This document shows positions 43,641 through 55,293 of a stretch of 64,000 nucleotides of DNA, piece by piece (positions within the stretch are counted from its first letter, which is position 1; each line of letters begins with the position of its first letter). The notes below the pieces were generated by a model. It worked only from the letters and a program-made list of their open reading frames with translations. It did no database searches and was not told where the DNA came from. Source of the DNA: Favolaschia claudopus (lineage: Eukaryota > Basidiomycota > Agaricomycetes > Agaricales > Mycenaceae); contig JAWWNJ010000026.1 of NCBI GenBank assembly GCA_037176885.1, positions 1,426,001-1,490,000 on the forward strand, read 5' to 3'. Made by a program: the position numbers and the translations under genes.

Positions 43641-45134
43641 TCAAACCGTGAAAGTGATCTTCGACTCTAACACCGTCAGCCCCGGCACTTCCCTCTTCAC
43701 CCCCTCATCCAACATAGCCTGTGTCGGTCCTTGCCAAGACGGATCGTCCGATGCCGACCGCCACGTGAACTTCACCTTCTGCAGCATTTTATTGTTGGAA
43801 AGAGCCGACGCTACTCGATTGCATAGGTCTTGGTCCGTTATACCAATCTAGAAACCAAAACATTGAACGAACAATTCATTCAGGCCAACCCTGGAACAAG
43901 TTACATTTCGCCCAACAGGATACCTCGTACCGTTCGAATGAACAACCACATCGAGGTCTTGAAGATTCGGAACAAAAGCGAGAGTATCGCGGAGCGACGA
44001 CTCCCCGCCTCTCGCGAGCTCGGACAGCTCTGCCTGCGATCTGAGACAGACAACACCCTCCAGCACCGCTGCCTGGCAATGCTGCAACGCGCGCCACAGA
44101 TCCGCGAGTCCGCCGCGCGTGATGTCGAGCGTATGCGGTCTCGGCACGGCCGTCTCACCTGCGGGATCTGAATGCACGACAAGGAGGAACGGGAGAAGTT
44201 GCGCCGGCCCGCGATATTTCGTCAGATGCGGGATCGGCGTTGTCTTGGTCGGAGGCGGGGCCGCCGCCCCCGGCGTCGAAGGCGCGAATCGGCGGAAGTT
44301 GACTACGGTGAGATCGTGCAGCGCAGGGAAAGTAGCGATGAAGGATATGAATTCCGATTGAGAGAAGTGGGTGCAGGAGATTTCGACTGAGTGGAGATTC
44401 GTGTACGATTTTATGATGTCTGTGTCGACAGTATCCGGCGCGGGTTGGGAAACCCACCCCCCTAACCAACTCCAAGTTCGCTGAGCGGGGCGGGATTGGT
44501 TTTCCGTGGCTATCCCATCAAGGAAATGTGACATCGGGACGATTGAGGATGATTGGAAGATGAGTGAGCGAAGGGTGGAGGGATCGATGAACGCGATAGG
44601 TGGGGAGGTGAAGAAGTCACAACGCGGGTGCGACTCAGGGAAGGGCATGTCGGAGTGCGTGAATTCTTCAAGAGGGAGCTTCACAGTGGTGCAGGGGACG
44701 ATACTTCCGGAGGCTATGTGCAGCGATTTAAGCGATTTGAGGGTTTCCAGTTGGAGAGCGGGAATTTCGAGCGGAAGCATACGAGGGGCGCCGCAGATTA
44801 GCTTTTGCAGGTTCGTGAAGTGCGAAACGGCGGCGAAAGTGGCGGAAACGAGGGGAATGGTGCGGGAGGTGTCGGTGGTGATGGGTTCACCAAGAACGCT
44901 GAGATTGATGGAGCAGCTTCTAACATTGGGCGCAATTCTTTTAGAAGACCAGAACGTCAATCGGTGGAATTCGTGCTCGTCTGAGTAGATCGGAGAGAAT
45001 ATGAATTCAGCGAAGAGGACCGTACGGGAAAGTGAGGAGACAGCGGGAGAGACTCTATGAAGTGTAAGCAGTGTCTCTCGAGGAGCCGAGTGAATGATTT
45101 CCAGCCATAGCTCGGGGGGAAGCTCGGGAGACAT
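43641..45134 (-). CDS. F-box-like / LRR protein, intact parent of the 19.1 kb pseudogene
   Basis: Two exons (45134-43905 and 43847-43641) joined by a 57 bp GTAACT...CTAG intron give 478 residues. Residues 4-45 (ELPPELWLEIIHSAP through FAEFIFSP) form a divergent F-box; the rest carries LRR-like segments (LQKLICGAP, LKSLKSLHIASG, LRSLIFQSS, LHSVEISCTHF, LHDLTVVNF, LQDLDVVV). The second exon encodes a polar tail. A damaged copy of residues 59-320 stands at 19066-19985. It probably acts as an SCF substrate receptor. Confidence 0.8.
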
Positions 45135-46544
45135 GGGGGAAAAGGATAAAAGAGTTTGATCGTTCGTTACGCGGTTTTGGCCGATTGATTGCCGGTCCTT
45201 GTTCAGCTTTGGTTTCGATTTGCAGGGCCCAAGGTTGAAGGTAAAGGCGTGAATTGAGCAATGAATCTAGGTACGGGGAAAATAAGTCTTCCACTGAGCG
45301 AGGCGGAGAGCGAAGAATATCAATTTGGCAGCAGGAACGTTGAACGTGGGAGAAAGGCACGTGGAGTATTTCACACGGACACGTGCGCTTACGACTCTCC
45401 TCCTGAGTCTGACCTCCTCCTCACCATTTTCTCAATCCCAATGGCGCATGCGGTACTACAGTCTCTGGGCGGTAATACTGTATTAGGCACCTCAAACTGC
45501 ACTGGACTTAGCACCTAACTGCTTCGTCCACGGATTCCAGACGACTCGGTATCATTTTGCTTATACACTGGCTTTCAGTGGGCGCCTGCTCCCCTCTGCC
45601 GCCCGCTGCCCCTCTCTGACGATCAATTCTAGTGATAGACGTTGTAAACAAATTTCTCTCGTCTTGATGCCTGGCTCCTTTGTCAACATTCCACATTTAG
45701 AAGTATTTTGGCGAATATGGAAACTGAGAGGCGGATGGGGAAGAGCTAACAATGGGTCCCTCCGCACAAAACACGCGAAGCCTCACCGTGTGTGTCATCG
45801 TTTTCTGACGGACCTCCCCTTCCATATTAGGCAATAAATTTCCGAATGCGGAAGCCAAATCGCGGATGTGGAAGATTCATATATTTCGACCTGCGTTCCA
45901 TCAGAACATGACATTGTATTTGCGCTAACGTTCTATTTTCAAGAGTATCTCCGTTGCGGACTTGGTCATAATTTTCTGAATATGGAAACCCAGCAACGGA
46001 ACATCCAACTTCTGTATCCTGGCATATGGTCTTATCTTTCGACGCAACATCTATAAGAACCGAAAACACACACCATCTATCTTGTCTGCGAGTCATGGTG
46101 AGCACTACCCACCTCCATTCAGACAATTTACTGGAAATTCTAGCCTCAGCTCCCTCTCCTTTCCCTGAGCGACGGTCTTACTCCATCACTCCCGCCTTCG
46201 GATTGGCAATGCGAAAATCTGACAGGTACACTGGGTTGGTTCTTTCCTGCCGCACAGGCCGTCTGCTCTTGATTGTTAACGCAACTCAGAGCCGACAACC
46301 TGGCAATGGAGTGCTTATAGCACTTCTCAAGCTGCGCATGCCTCTCGTGCTCAAGGATCTGTCGAATCTCACACTGAATATCATCCGTTCGATCACTGGG
46401 GTACCTGCGATTCAATCCCTGCTGGCATGAAGACAATTAGGTGAGAGGACCTGGGTGGATTTCTCTGTCTTCCCACCTCAATTTCGATGTCTCGAATTTT
46501 CTAGCCCTTCAGTCGCCTTCTTTGGAGAGTCGACCGAGGATCGA
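45135..46544. other. intergenic, no gene recognised
   Basis: Some 1.4 kb with short ORFs only. A 134-codon frame at 46026-46430 has no recognisable content. Upstream exons of the GATA-finger gene could lie in the last part (acceptor-like TTCAG near 46511). Confidence 0.4.
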
Positions 46545-46964
46545 ATGATTCCTTCACTCCCGTTCAATCGTCCGAATACAGTTCAGCCCAACGAAACTCA
46601 AATCCAGGATGGTCAGGCTGATACAAACCCAGGCTACAAGCAGGCCTACACGCGTTTTCTGGAGAGTCTCAGGGAGGAAGGCATTGAGCTCTATGCATTC
46701 ATTGATTCGATGATCTTGCACGGTCATCTCGACAGCCTTCGCCTCCGAGAAGTCCTAGAATACCGTCCTTTCCTTGGGGAACAGTTGCGTGACTCTCCGG
46801 TTACTTACCCTGCGTTTCGCGGCCCCGTCGATATTCATCGCCAAGCTCGTAAATGTTCTTCATGCGGAATCCACAAAACATCCCAATGGCGGCGTCACCC
46901 ATATACGAAAATTTCGCTCTGTAACCCCTGTGGTCAAAAGGCGTATCAAGCATTTCGCAGATAA
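46545..46964 (+). CDS. GATA-type zinc-finger protein
   Basis: An open frame of 139 residues. A helical middle (about 30-80, TRFLESLREEGIEL and LDSLRLREVLEYRPFLGEQL) precedes a C-terminal GATA-type finger at about 104-139: CSSC, 18 residues with TSQWRRHP, then CNPCG and a basic end (QKAYQAFRR). The Cys-x2-Cys-x18-Cys-x2-Cys spacing and the Trp-Arg pair fit a DNA-binding GATA finger in the nucleus. The ATG at 46545 is the first in frame, but an upstream exon is possible because the neighbouring paralogue has one. A second, altered member follows at 47355. Confidence 0.7.
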   Translation: MIPSLPFNRPNTVQPNETQIQDGQADTNPGYKQAYTRFLESLREEGIELYAFIDSMILHGHLDSLRLREVLEYRPFLGEQLRDSPVTYPAFRGPVDIHRQARKCSSCGIHKTSQWRRHPYTKISLCNPCGQKAYQAFRR

Positions 46965-47354
46965 ATGGATATTAATGTTTGTTCCTGGCCCCGTTAAAGC
47001 ACGAGTTAACTAGTGATGATGCGTTTCCAGCAGCGAAAATTCTTTGATTGGGGGCGGTTCAAAGTTCTCACTTTTGTCATCTGCGCTTGTCACTCGCTCG
47101 CCTTGAATCAATCTGAATTCGTGTTCAACACACATAGGCGCGCACGGGATACAGCGGTCAGTCTGGAATGTACCAACAATCAAGCCGGCCGGCTTCCCGT
47201 TGAGTTCGCGCGATGAACGTGGAGGTATGTCAAATGTCCGTTAGCGTGGGCAATCTTCGTCTTTCGTTTCCAACCTCCCATATTTGAGACGTCTTCTCCT
47301 GCGGGCCAACGCGTGACAATATTCTCCCACACTGACTCCATTTATATACTCCCG
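46965..47354. other. spacer between the two GATA-finger genes
   Basis: About 390 bp; promoter of the second gene presumably. Nothing specific recognised. Confidence 0.4.
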
Positions 47355-48433
47355 ATGTCTCGAGCGCCCACAACCAACATGGCCAGTGCCCTTCCGCAGC
47401 CCGACCATTTATCTGCACTACTACTAATAACTCAACTTGAACACGAAGACCATCTGAGTCGTCAGCTCACTCACTCCTCGATCAGAGTCCTTGACAGCCT
47501 GACCTTTTCTCAGTGTTTTCGCTGAGGCAATCGGATTGGGATGCCAGTGAAAGTACAAGCTACAACTACCCCTTCGATGTTGATTTCCCTGTCTCGACTC
47601 GGATCACCGACTCCCAAGCCACTCCTTACACGATCCCACCACTTGCCCCCGCCGAGCCCCACCATATTGACGCCGCTAGCGCCGCCTTCCTGTCGTTGAT
47701 TGACTACTGGCCATCGGACGCGGGATGGACTTCAAGTTTGAACAAAGAAGTTGTCAGGCAATCTCTTCAGCAGGGTCTTCTCAGGGAGGAGGAACTGCTG
47801 GCTGTGGTCGACTGGCAGCGATTGCAGAAACTCGCAACGACAGCGAGAGCGCTGCATTCCAGGCTCGTTGAATCTTTGTTCACTTTTCCACCCGTCGTAC
47901 CTCCTCATTCGTCGCCTGTTCCGCACGAAGAGACGAGTCCTGCCATTACTATCGATGTCAACTCGTCAACAAATTTTGAATCCTGTGATTCAACTTCGCA
48001 GTAAGGCCTCTAATCATATTGCCCCGTCATGCAGCTCAACGTTGCTTGGTCAGTTTATCGATCAATCATCCAGATATTTCGGGTGGTCGACCCGCTGAGA
48101 CTGAGCTTTGCATGTCATCGACCCTTCCGCCTAATCAACCCGCATGCATCGCATTCAAGAAGCGGAAGTGTTATGACTATCAAAATGATTGTACTAGGCA
48201 ATGGTGGATGCACCCAGAGAAAGATGTCCCACTGTGTGATGAGTGCGGAAAACATCTTACAACACAGGAAGGGCCTTCAACAGTAAAGAAGATAGTTCGG
48301 GCAAGCTCTGATGCGAGACAGGTTAGGCGAGTACTCCCGATTCTATTATCGTTCGAGCTGCATGGTTCAAACTGATTTTGAATATCCTCAGCTCTGGAAA
48401 GCCGGTACACAGAACTACAGGCGCCGTTCGTGA
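47355..48433 (+). CDS. GATA-finger-like protein with an altered finger
   Basis: Exon 1 (47355-47457) starts MSRAPTTNMAS; a 56 bp intron leads to 47514, where a long exon (to about 48001) encodes a Ser/Pro-rich region and helices (EVVRQSLQQGLLREEELLAVV). The last exons encode KRKCYDYQNDCTRQWW, HPEKDVPLCDECGKH, and, after a GTTAGG...CTCAG intron (48323-48391), LWKAGTQNYRRRS and a stop at 48433. The second Cys pair and the Trp match a GATA finger, but the first pair is not Cys-x2-Cys, so zinc and DNA binding are doubtful. The join between about 47995 and 48085 is not settled: the simplest introns there are short or out of phase. Confidence 0.55.
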
Positions 48434-48765
48434 TAAGCGGGGAGGAGATGTCATTATGCGAGTTTCTCCGAAAAAAGCAGGGCGAAAGCATCCTTACGAA
48501 AAATTTGAACCGTGGTTTGCTTAGTCGTCTCGATTGATGCAGCCTTTTTCGACTGCATTATCCTTAGAGAAAATGAAATGGTCAGATAAGCTTAATTTTT
48601 AATTTGAACTCTATATTTTCGAGTAAGTATGATCTTCAATGAATCAAGGAAGCTTATGGTCCGATGATCTCAGAGAGGGCAGGGAAACTCTGCTTGTCGG
48701 CCACAATAATACCGATATGAAGCAAACCACCTGAGTTCTCGCACCGGCTTATTTCTTGTGCAGCC
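48434..48765. other. intergenic
   Basis: About 330 bp without a recognised gene. Confidence 0.4.
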
Positions 48766-49140
48766 TTAAGCTTTCTCTGTGGCTGAAAAATCGCAGACAT
48801 CGGTTGCTCGGCGGTCAGACGGCACCATCCCTTGCGGGAAGTTTTGACAGCTCGAGAGTCGGCTCAAGCCGTGAATGTCACCATCTAAATGCAGTAATTT
48901 CAACGAGGTGACTGCTCGCTCCCATGGAAGTTTTGGAAGTCGTTTGACGGCTCGATAAAAGGGGGGGGCTTCGAAAAGATCTTCAGGGAAGGACATCCCG
49001 AACATCGGCAATTTATTATTACCAAATTGATCCAAACACCCGAGCACGTGAAACTCGAACCTTTCTTTTTGCCACCATGACCGCCGATTACGATTCTGCC
49101 GATTGGCCTTCATTGTATGCCTCTGATAAAAAGTACCCAT
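48766..49140 (-). pseudogene. fragment resembling the LRR part of an F-box protein
   Basis: A 124-codon minus-strand frame contains FPEDLFEAPPFYRAVKRLP, LPWERAVTSLKLLHLDGDI and LSRLSSCQNFPQG, which resemble the middle of agaricomycete F-box/LRR proteins (a strand, then LPW, then a short leucine-rich strand and a Cys-Pro-Asn-like turn). No F-box or clean continuation was found on either side, so it looks like a remnant. The assignment is by pattern only. Confidence 0.4.
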
Positions 49141-51587
49141 TCGGCTTCTATCTTATTATCGCACTCAATTGCAGTATACTTTAAGAGGTTGCTCGGAGGC
49201 GCGGATTTTTTCGAATTCAGAGATCTTTCGCGGACTTTGTATCGGACGGACACGATGCTACTAAACTCCTCTGTCCTTGTGAGTCTAAGTGCATTGGATT
49301 CCGTTGGCTCTCTCAGCATGTTTTCAAGCTTCCTACATAATCTCCGCTCAACGTGTCTATGACTCGGACTGAGCTCGGTTTTCGACACCGCGAGGAAAAC
49401 ATTCAGCTCTCGGATGGTTTGTTCTTGGCTCATGGGATTTTTTTCCGGGAGAGAGTGGATGTACTTGTATCGATCCGGCCCGAAAGATCAAACCATCGCC
49501 AAGCACACAGCAAGCTCCTTACTTCGGGCAGCTCTCTCCGACCCTTGCTTACATCAACCAAGGACGTGAACATTGATCCACAGAGCTCACAAAACTATCT
49601 TCAACAAATACACTCTTACACGCATATCAAATACACAAGAAATCATGGCGGGTTCGTCAGAATCCATTCCCAGACACACACGGAAATTCCTGAATTTGGG
49701 TGACTCCTTGAATGCACCTGCGGAACACGCGAACACGACTTATCAACGTGTTCCGCAGCCGCCTGCACTCAGGATGGAACGACGCCTGGCATAAGGATGA
49801 TACCGCACGCGAATTATTCTCGACTCGTAACCTCTACCCTCTTGGCTCGAATTATTGTGTGATGGCTGGACAGCTGCAGCAGCGATTGCGGCTTCTTGCA
49901 TAACTGGCCGCCCGTCAACCAAGACAGTGCGGACGATGACGCTGACCGCCAAATTTCTGGATTCTGTTGCCTGATCAACGTGTGGGTCTGTGCGTGGAGA
50001 TGTATCGCTACCGTGCATGAGGACCCTCAGAAGATGTGAGTCGCTGTATTTACACGTCGCGAGGTTACAGTCTGCTAACTGGTATCATCACGGTTTCGAG
50101 ACGCGGTCAGCACTGTTCATAAGAGTCTAATGTCGACAATCACCTTTCTCCAACGCTCCCCTGGACGCCAGGCTCGACATAGCTTGCAGTAGTCCTTCTC
50201 GATGAGATATCGGCACATGTTTGTGGTAGAGACAAAGTTGAATCGCAGACGACTGAAGGCGTCTCAAGCAAGCCTTGGGACTACAGCTGTGAGCTTGTTT
50301 TTTATAGTGAGTAGACTAATGAGACTGCACTGCAAACTCAGATCTTCACAGCCGAAGAATGACTAGGAGGACACACATCGTGGTTTCCTGCACAGCAGCC
50401 TGTGACTCGCCAAAGGCTTCTGGTCTGAAAATTTCCGCTTGTGGTAATGTTGACGGCGATAATCTATTCAACGAAATCTGGCGCCTGATTCGCAAACTGC
50501 TATGCCCCACGATGTATTCAAGGTTTCGTAACCTAAATCTGCCAGTGCTTTGGCTCGACTAACTTTAACAGTTTTGATCTACGATGACTCGGATTCTAAC
50601 TCATACAGCAGCCTATGCAAGACTACTTAGGCTCAGAAATCTGGGGTCTAGTTCAAGTTCTTCCATTATCTTCTCTGCGGAAGTGGTCCCATAGTGAAAG
50701 GGCGAAGCAAATGCCGGCGATTGCCGATAACACACTGGCAATCTTGAGTTTGTCCCGAACCCTCAATGTATTACATTCACAGTTGCACGAGAATTTCGAC
50801 GAGAGCCCGAGTCAGATATACACCAGAACTTCTTCCGAACTCTGCTCCCTCTGGAAGGCCATATCTTGGGCCTCGAAAACTTTGCAACCTGTGTCTGTCT
50901 GATGCAAATGTTCCGAATCATGCCGAATGCGACCGCTTTTCCAGAACGAGCCCGAAGGTCGACTGGAAAAATATGAGAGTAACGTCGATTATGTCTCCAA
51001 ACTGTAACCTTGCGCAGGTGAGTATAATACAGTTCTTTTTTTTTCGAGTTGGTTGAAAGAAAAACTGCGGTCTATTGTCGCGCTTGACGCGGCATCCCGG
51101 CATTAGGATCACTCGATGACTTGGAGTCATTTTGATGTCCTCCCGAGTATACACCTGTATACACCGCCATCTCTCTGTTGGGCGCGAACCCTCATGCGCC
51201 GACTCACCGCCGAGCGGGCCGGTGCCATAGAAATCGCTTCGGATTCGGCGCTGCTCGGTGCAAGCGACATGTTTCACGTCAACCACGCTGTCCGCGATGC
51301 CAAGGCGAACTTGTTCGGGTTGTGTTCGGGGCTGTTCAGCGACCACCATAGTATCTGGTTTCGGCAAGGGCTAATTTGTTTCACAGGTTCTATTCATCCG
51401 ATACGCCTGTGCTCTAGCTTCATATCGCTCACAATTTCTTCCGTGCAAGCAGACAATAATGACGGTCGGCGTGGGAATTAGTTTCGCCATGCTTGGCACG
51501 TTGGAGCTCCGAGTCAGCCTCGGAAGACGACGTCGATGAAAAATTTAAAAGCCCCAGCTCACAACCCATTCTCCTCCTCTATAACCC
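49141..51587. other. unresolved region upstream of the NLR gene
   Basis: Several short + strand frames (49646-49794, 50359-50562, 50615-50902, 51116-51481) have plausible composition, but I recognise no domain and could not connect them. It may contain a decayed gene. The last few hundred bases should hold the promoter of the NLR. Confidence 0.35.
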
Positions 51588-54500
51588 ATGGACGTCAAAC
51601 CTCTTCGCACAAGCGACAAAGCCCTCGAATACAGCACCATCGCGGCAAACGCCCTCCGAGATGCGTCGGCTGTATCCGACATACCCTTCATCCAGTCTGT
51701 TTGCACGTTGTCCTTGTCGATTCTACCCATGGTGCAGGTGCGTTGACTTGAAATATGTAGGTAGAAACTACGCTGACCTAGTGACAGGCAACTAAACATC
51801 AGAAGGAGAAATGCGCCAGAATGGTGGAACAAATTCATCGAATGCTTTGCATCCTTTTCCGTTTATGTGTTTACTCGGATGTACTTCGGTCTCCTAGAGC
51901 TCTCGAAGATGTCGCGCGCTATGTTGAGTAAGTTCTTTTGTGCGAATTATCGACGTGAACTCGGGCTGATTGTAGAGCAGCACTCTCCAGAACTTTAATT
52001 CGTGTCTACGAGCCCAGCGTGCACTTGGCCGACTGAATCGGTTTTTCAAGCAAAGTGAAATATCCACTCAATTAGATATTTGCGAGATGGAGTTGAAGGC
52101 GGCATCGGAGCTCTTTACGGTGAGTCCAGCATTACTACTCGAGACTGTATGTTGAATGTTGAAGCTCAATAGATGCAATATGGAGTCGGACTCTCCACAG
52201 ATTTCGCTGACCTCAATGCAGATATTGAGCAGCAGCACGAAGCGCTGCTCGAGCTAATTTCGTCGCAGAGTGACGAAGATAGCGGATCGGTGAGGGTCAT
52301 TTTCGGTTCAGCTTTAGTGATCGTCTTCTAACAAATCGGATTCTAAGATTCATCGCAGTTTCTTGAACGCAAGGTTAGACAAGGAAAACTCACTATGCAC
52401 TCATTCTCAACCGCGGTTTCAGTTCCAATTCCTTTGTAATGCTCCCCCCTTCACCCAAAATCTTCCACGGTCGCGAGGCTGAGCTCAAAACTCTCCTGAC
52501 TACGTTACTCGCCCCTTCCGAGCCCGCGCACGTTGCGATCTTGGGGCCAGGTGGAATGGGCAAGACTGCTCTAGCGCTGGCTACCGTTCATCACCCTGAC
52601 GTAATGGCGAAATATCCCGAGAGGCATTTTGTCTCCTGCGAATCCGCGACTAGCTACGCGGAGCTCCTAGTCAGTCTTGGGCTACATCTGGGTCCAGAGC
52701 CGTCGTGGCAGTCTCCGAAGGCCATCCTTAACTACTTCGGCGCATGTGGACCATGCCTTCTCGTGCTCGACAATTTCGAAACCCCATGGGAAGCGTCGGA
52801 GTCGCGAAGTGAAGTTGAAGAATTCATCGGGCAGCTATCGGGTATACCGACTCTAGCGCTACTCGTGAGTCACCGCCTTCTGTGAGTGAAGTCGAGAAAT
52901 TTAAATCCTATTTGCAGCTCACAATGAGAGGCGTTGAGCGCCCGGGCAAAGTCAAATGGAGTCGACCTTTCTTGTCTCCGCTTGACCCACTGTCATCCAC
53001 CGCCTCACGCCAAATATTTCTCGACATCGCTGATGAACCTGATGACGGTGAAGATGCGGCCCTCGATGATTTATTGGATCTCTCCGACCGACTTCCCCTC
53101 GCTATCGCCCTCATGGCCAACATCGCGTCGTTTGAAGGGTATCTAGCCACTCTTTCTCGCTGGCAAGTCGAAAACACTGCTCTCCTCTCCGACGGGCACG
53201 ACAAGCGCTCAAATCTCGAAAAATCCATCACACTCTCCCTGAACAGCCCCCGACTCGCGTCTTCGCCGAACGCTATAAACCTCCTTGCACTTATATCTCT
53301 ACTCCCCGACGGAATCAGAGTGGAGGATCTCATCGCGAGCATGGTCCCCATTCCTGATGTTCGGCAGGCTCAATGGCGATTGGTCGGCACATCTCTCGCG
53401 TATGTAGATGTCAGCGGACGCCTCAAGGCATTGAGTCCCATTCGCGAATATATCCGACGCACTCACGCTCCGGCTCCTCAATTCACAACCCCACTCCGCA
53501 CCTATTTTCAAAATTTACTTGCGCTTTGGAAAGCCAAGCGACACATTCATTCCGGCAATCTGGGACCCGAGCTCGCATCGTATGTTGGAAATATCACCGA
53601 GCTTCTTCGCTATGGTCTATTTGCGGAGCAGGAGTCGTCTTGGGTCGAGATAGGCGACAGCATCTTGGTCTTGCACGATTTTTCGCGGACGATGCTCAAG
53701 GGCGATACCCAGCTGATTAACAAGCTCCCGGAACTAATCAATGACACAGGCGACTCAGGTCTGCGATGGCGATATGCGACAAGATGCCTGAGGCCAGGAC
53801 CACTTTTGCCAACGGACCCGGATGCTCTAGTTGAGGAGGGTGTGTCGTACTACGGCACACATATGACGCGTTCAAATATCGACGACGGTAATTAATGTCC
53901 TGTGTTGCGCGGGAAGTTGTTCATGACGATAAATTCTAGTTATCGCCTTCTACGATTGCGTCGCACGGCATTATTCGAACGGATTGCACAAAGATCTATC
54001 CAGAGCCACAGAATATAACGCACTGACTTTGGATCTGGCGCGAGACCACGGCGGAACTGTTCATCAGCTCAAAGCTCTGGCCACAAAATGTTACATCGCA
54101 CAAACAAGCGACGCTCCTCGCCGTCTGATCCCAGTCGCCCGCGAAGGTCGAAAACTCGGGGGTCTCGCCTCTAATCCCGAGGCATGGGAGTTCTATTGGA
54201 CTGAAGCTTGGGCGCTCAGTTGCATTGGAGATTTTCGAGGTGCTCAGGATCTCTGTGTGGAGGCGCATGAGTGGCTTGTTTCCGCTGGACTGGAGACGAC
54301 GGACAGAAGGTTATTCCTACTCGATGTCGAAGCCGACGTTCACCTTCAGAAAGGGGAGTATTCAGAAGCACGCGCGGTCTACGCCGAGATGTTGAAGAGA
54401 ACTTCTCCCCAACGCTCACCCATATACCATGGCTACCTGCTCACCAGTGCTGCACGGGTGGATATGATCATTGGCAATGTTTCTATGAACGACGTCTCCG

Positions 54501-55057
54501 CGAAGTTGGAGGCGGCACAGGCCGTTTACACGGCGTATCGCATTCACAATCTCCCGATAACGGTTTGTGCCAAGGCGGAATTTGCGCTGTACAGAGACGA
54601 TGTGATTACTGGCCGTTCGCTATTGTTGGATTGTTTGGCAGAAAACCGAACACTTTTTCCTCTGGTTGCGAGCGACTGCTTGGCGATACTCGGAGACCCA
54701 AGGAACGGAGTGCAGAGCTCGACGGCAGATGTTTTGCCCTGGTCCATCATTTTCCTAGCTTTTGTACGCAAGATGCAAGATCCTATCCGAACGTTGCACG
54801 CTCTTCGGCGCATCGCGGACTCCACAACCATCGTCGGCGAGGATACCGCGCTCGTCCTCTTTCGCGTGGTCTCTGATGTTAGTGCAGAAATGGGAATACA
54901 TCATCTCCAAGCGGAGTGTATGCTCGGTATCGGCGATATCCTCAACCAACGAGGTGATGTCGACGAAGCACGAAAAATGTGGGAAGGTGCTCGCTCCCGG
55001 TTTGTTCGCTCTTCTCGCAGCAGGGATGTGCTGCAAGTCGACGCCCGGCTTTCGTAG
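51588..55057 (+). CDS. NLR-like STAND protein: MLKL-type N-domain, NB-ARC, TPR-like repeats
   Basis: Eight exons (51588-51737, 51788-51927, 51981-52119, 52173-52289, 52348-52373, 52423-52864, 52918-53887, 53940-55057) give exactly 1033 residues. Residues about 10-150 resemble the four-helix N-terminal domain found on basidiomycete NLRs and likened to MLKL/HeLo domains (ANALRDASAVSDIPFIQSV, CARMVEQIHRML, RFFKQ). The nucleotide-binding part has Walker A GPGGMGKT at about 232-239, Walker B LLVLDNFE at about 303-310 and an Arg-bearing LTMRG motif, then a winged-helix region (INLLALISLLPDGI). The last 500 or so residues are helical repeats of TPR type (AEMLKR, HLQKGEYSEARAVYAEM, GDILNQRGDVDEARKMW). 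Such proteins sense non-self or damage and can trigger cell death; the ligand is unknown. Nearby, no partner gene is evident. Confidence 0.87.
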
Positions 55058-55293
55058 ATTTCGCTGCAGTATAGTGGCCCATTGATAGCATTGAAAAAGA
55101 TATTGAAGTCAGCTTCTAGATTGCAAGATCTATCCATTACATTCGTTTCTTCATCAAAAATTACAAATTATATGTCCCTACAATATTAGTATTCCAAATC
55201 CGTGTGTGCAACAGTTCCATTGTAAATTGTAAAAGGGGTGAAAGAATCGAAGAAATTAACCGCCTGAAGGTAAGAAAAATCGTGCAAGTCTGT
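55058..55293. other. spacer between convergent NLR and GMC genes
   Basis: About 235 bp, AT-rich, shared 3' flank. Nothing recognised. Confidence 0.4.
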
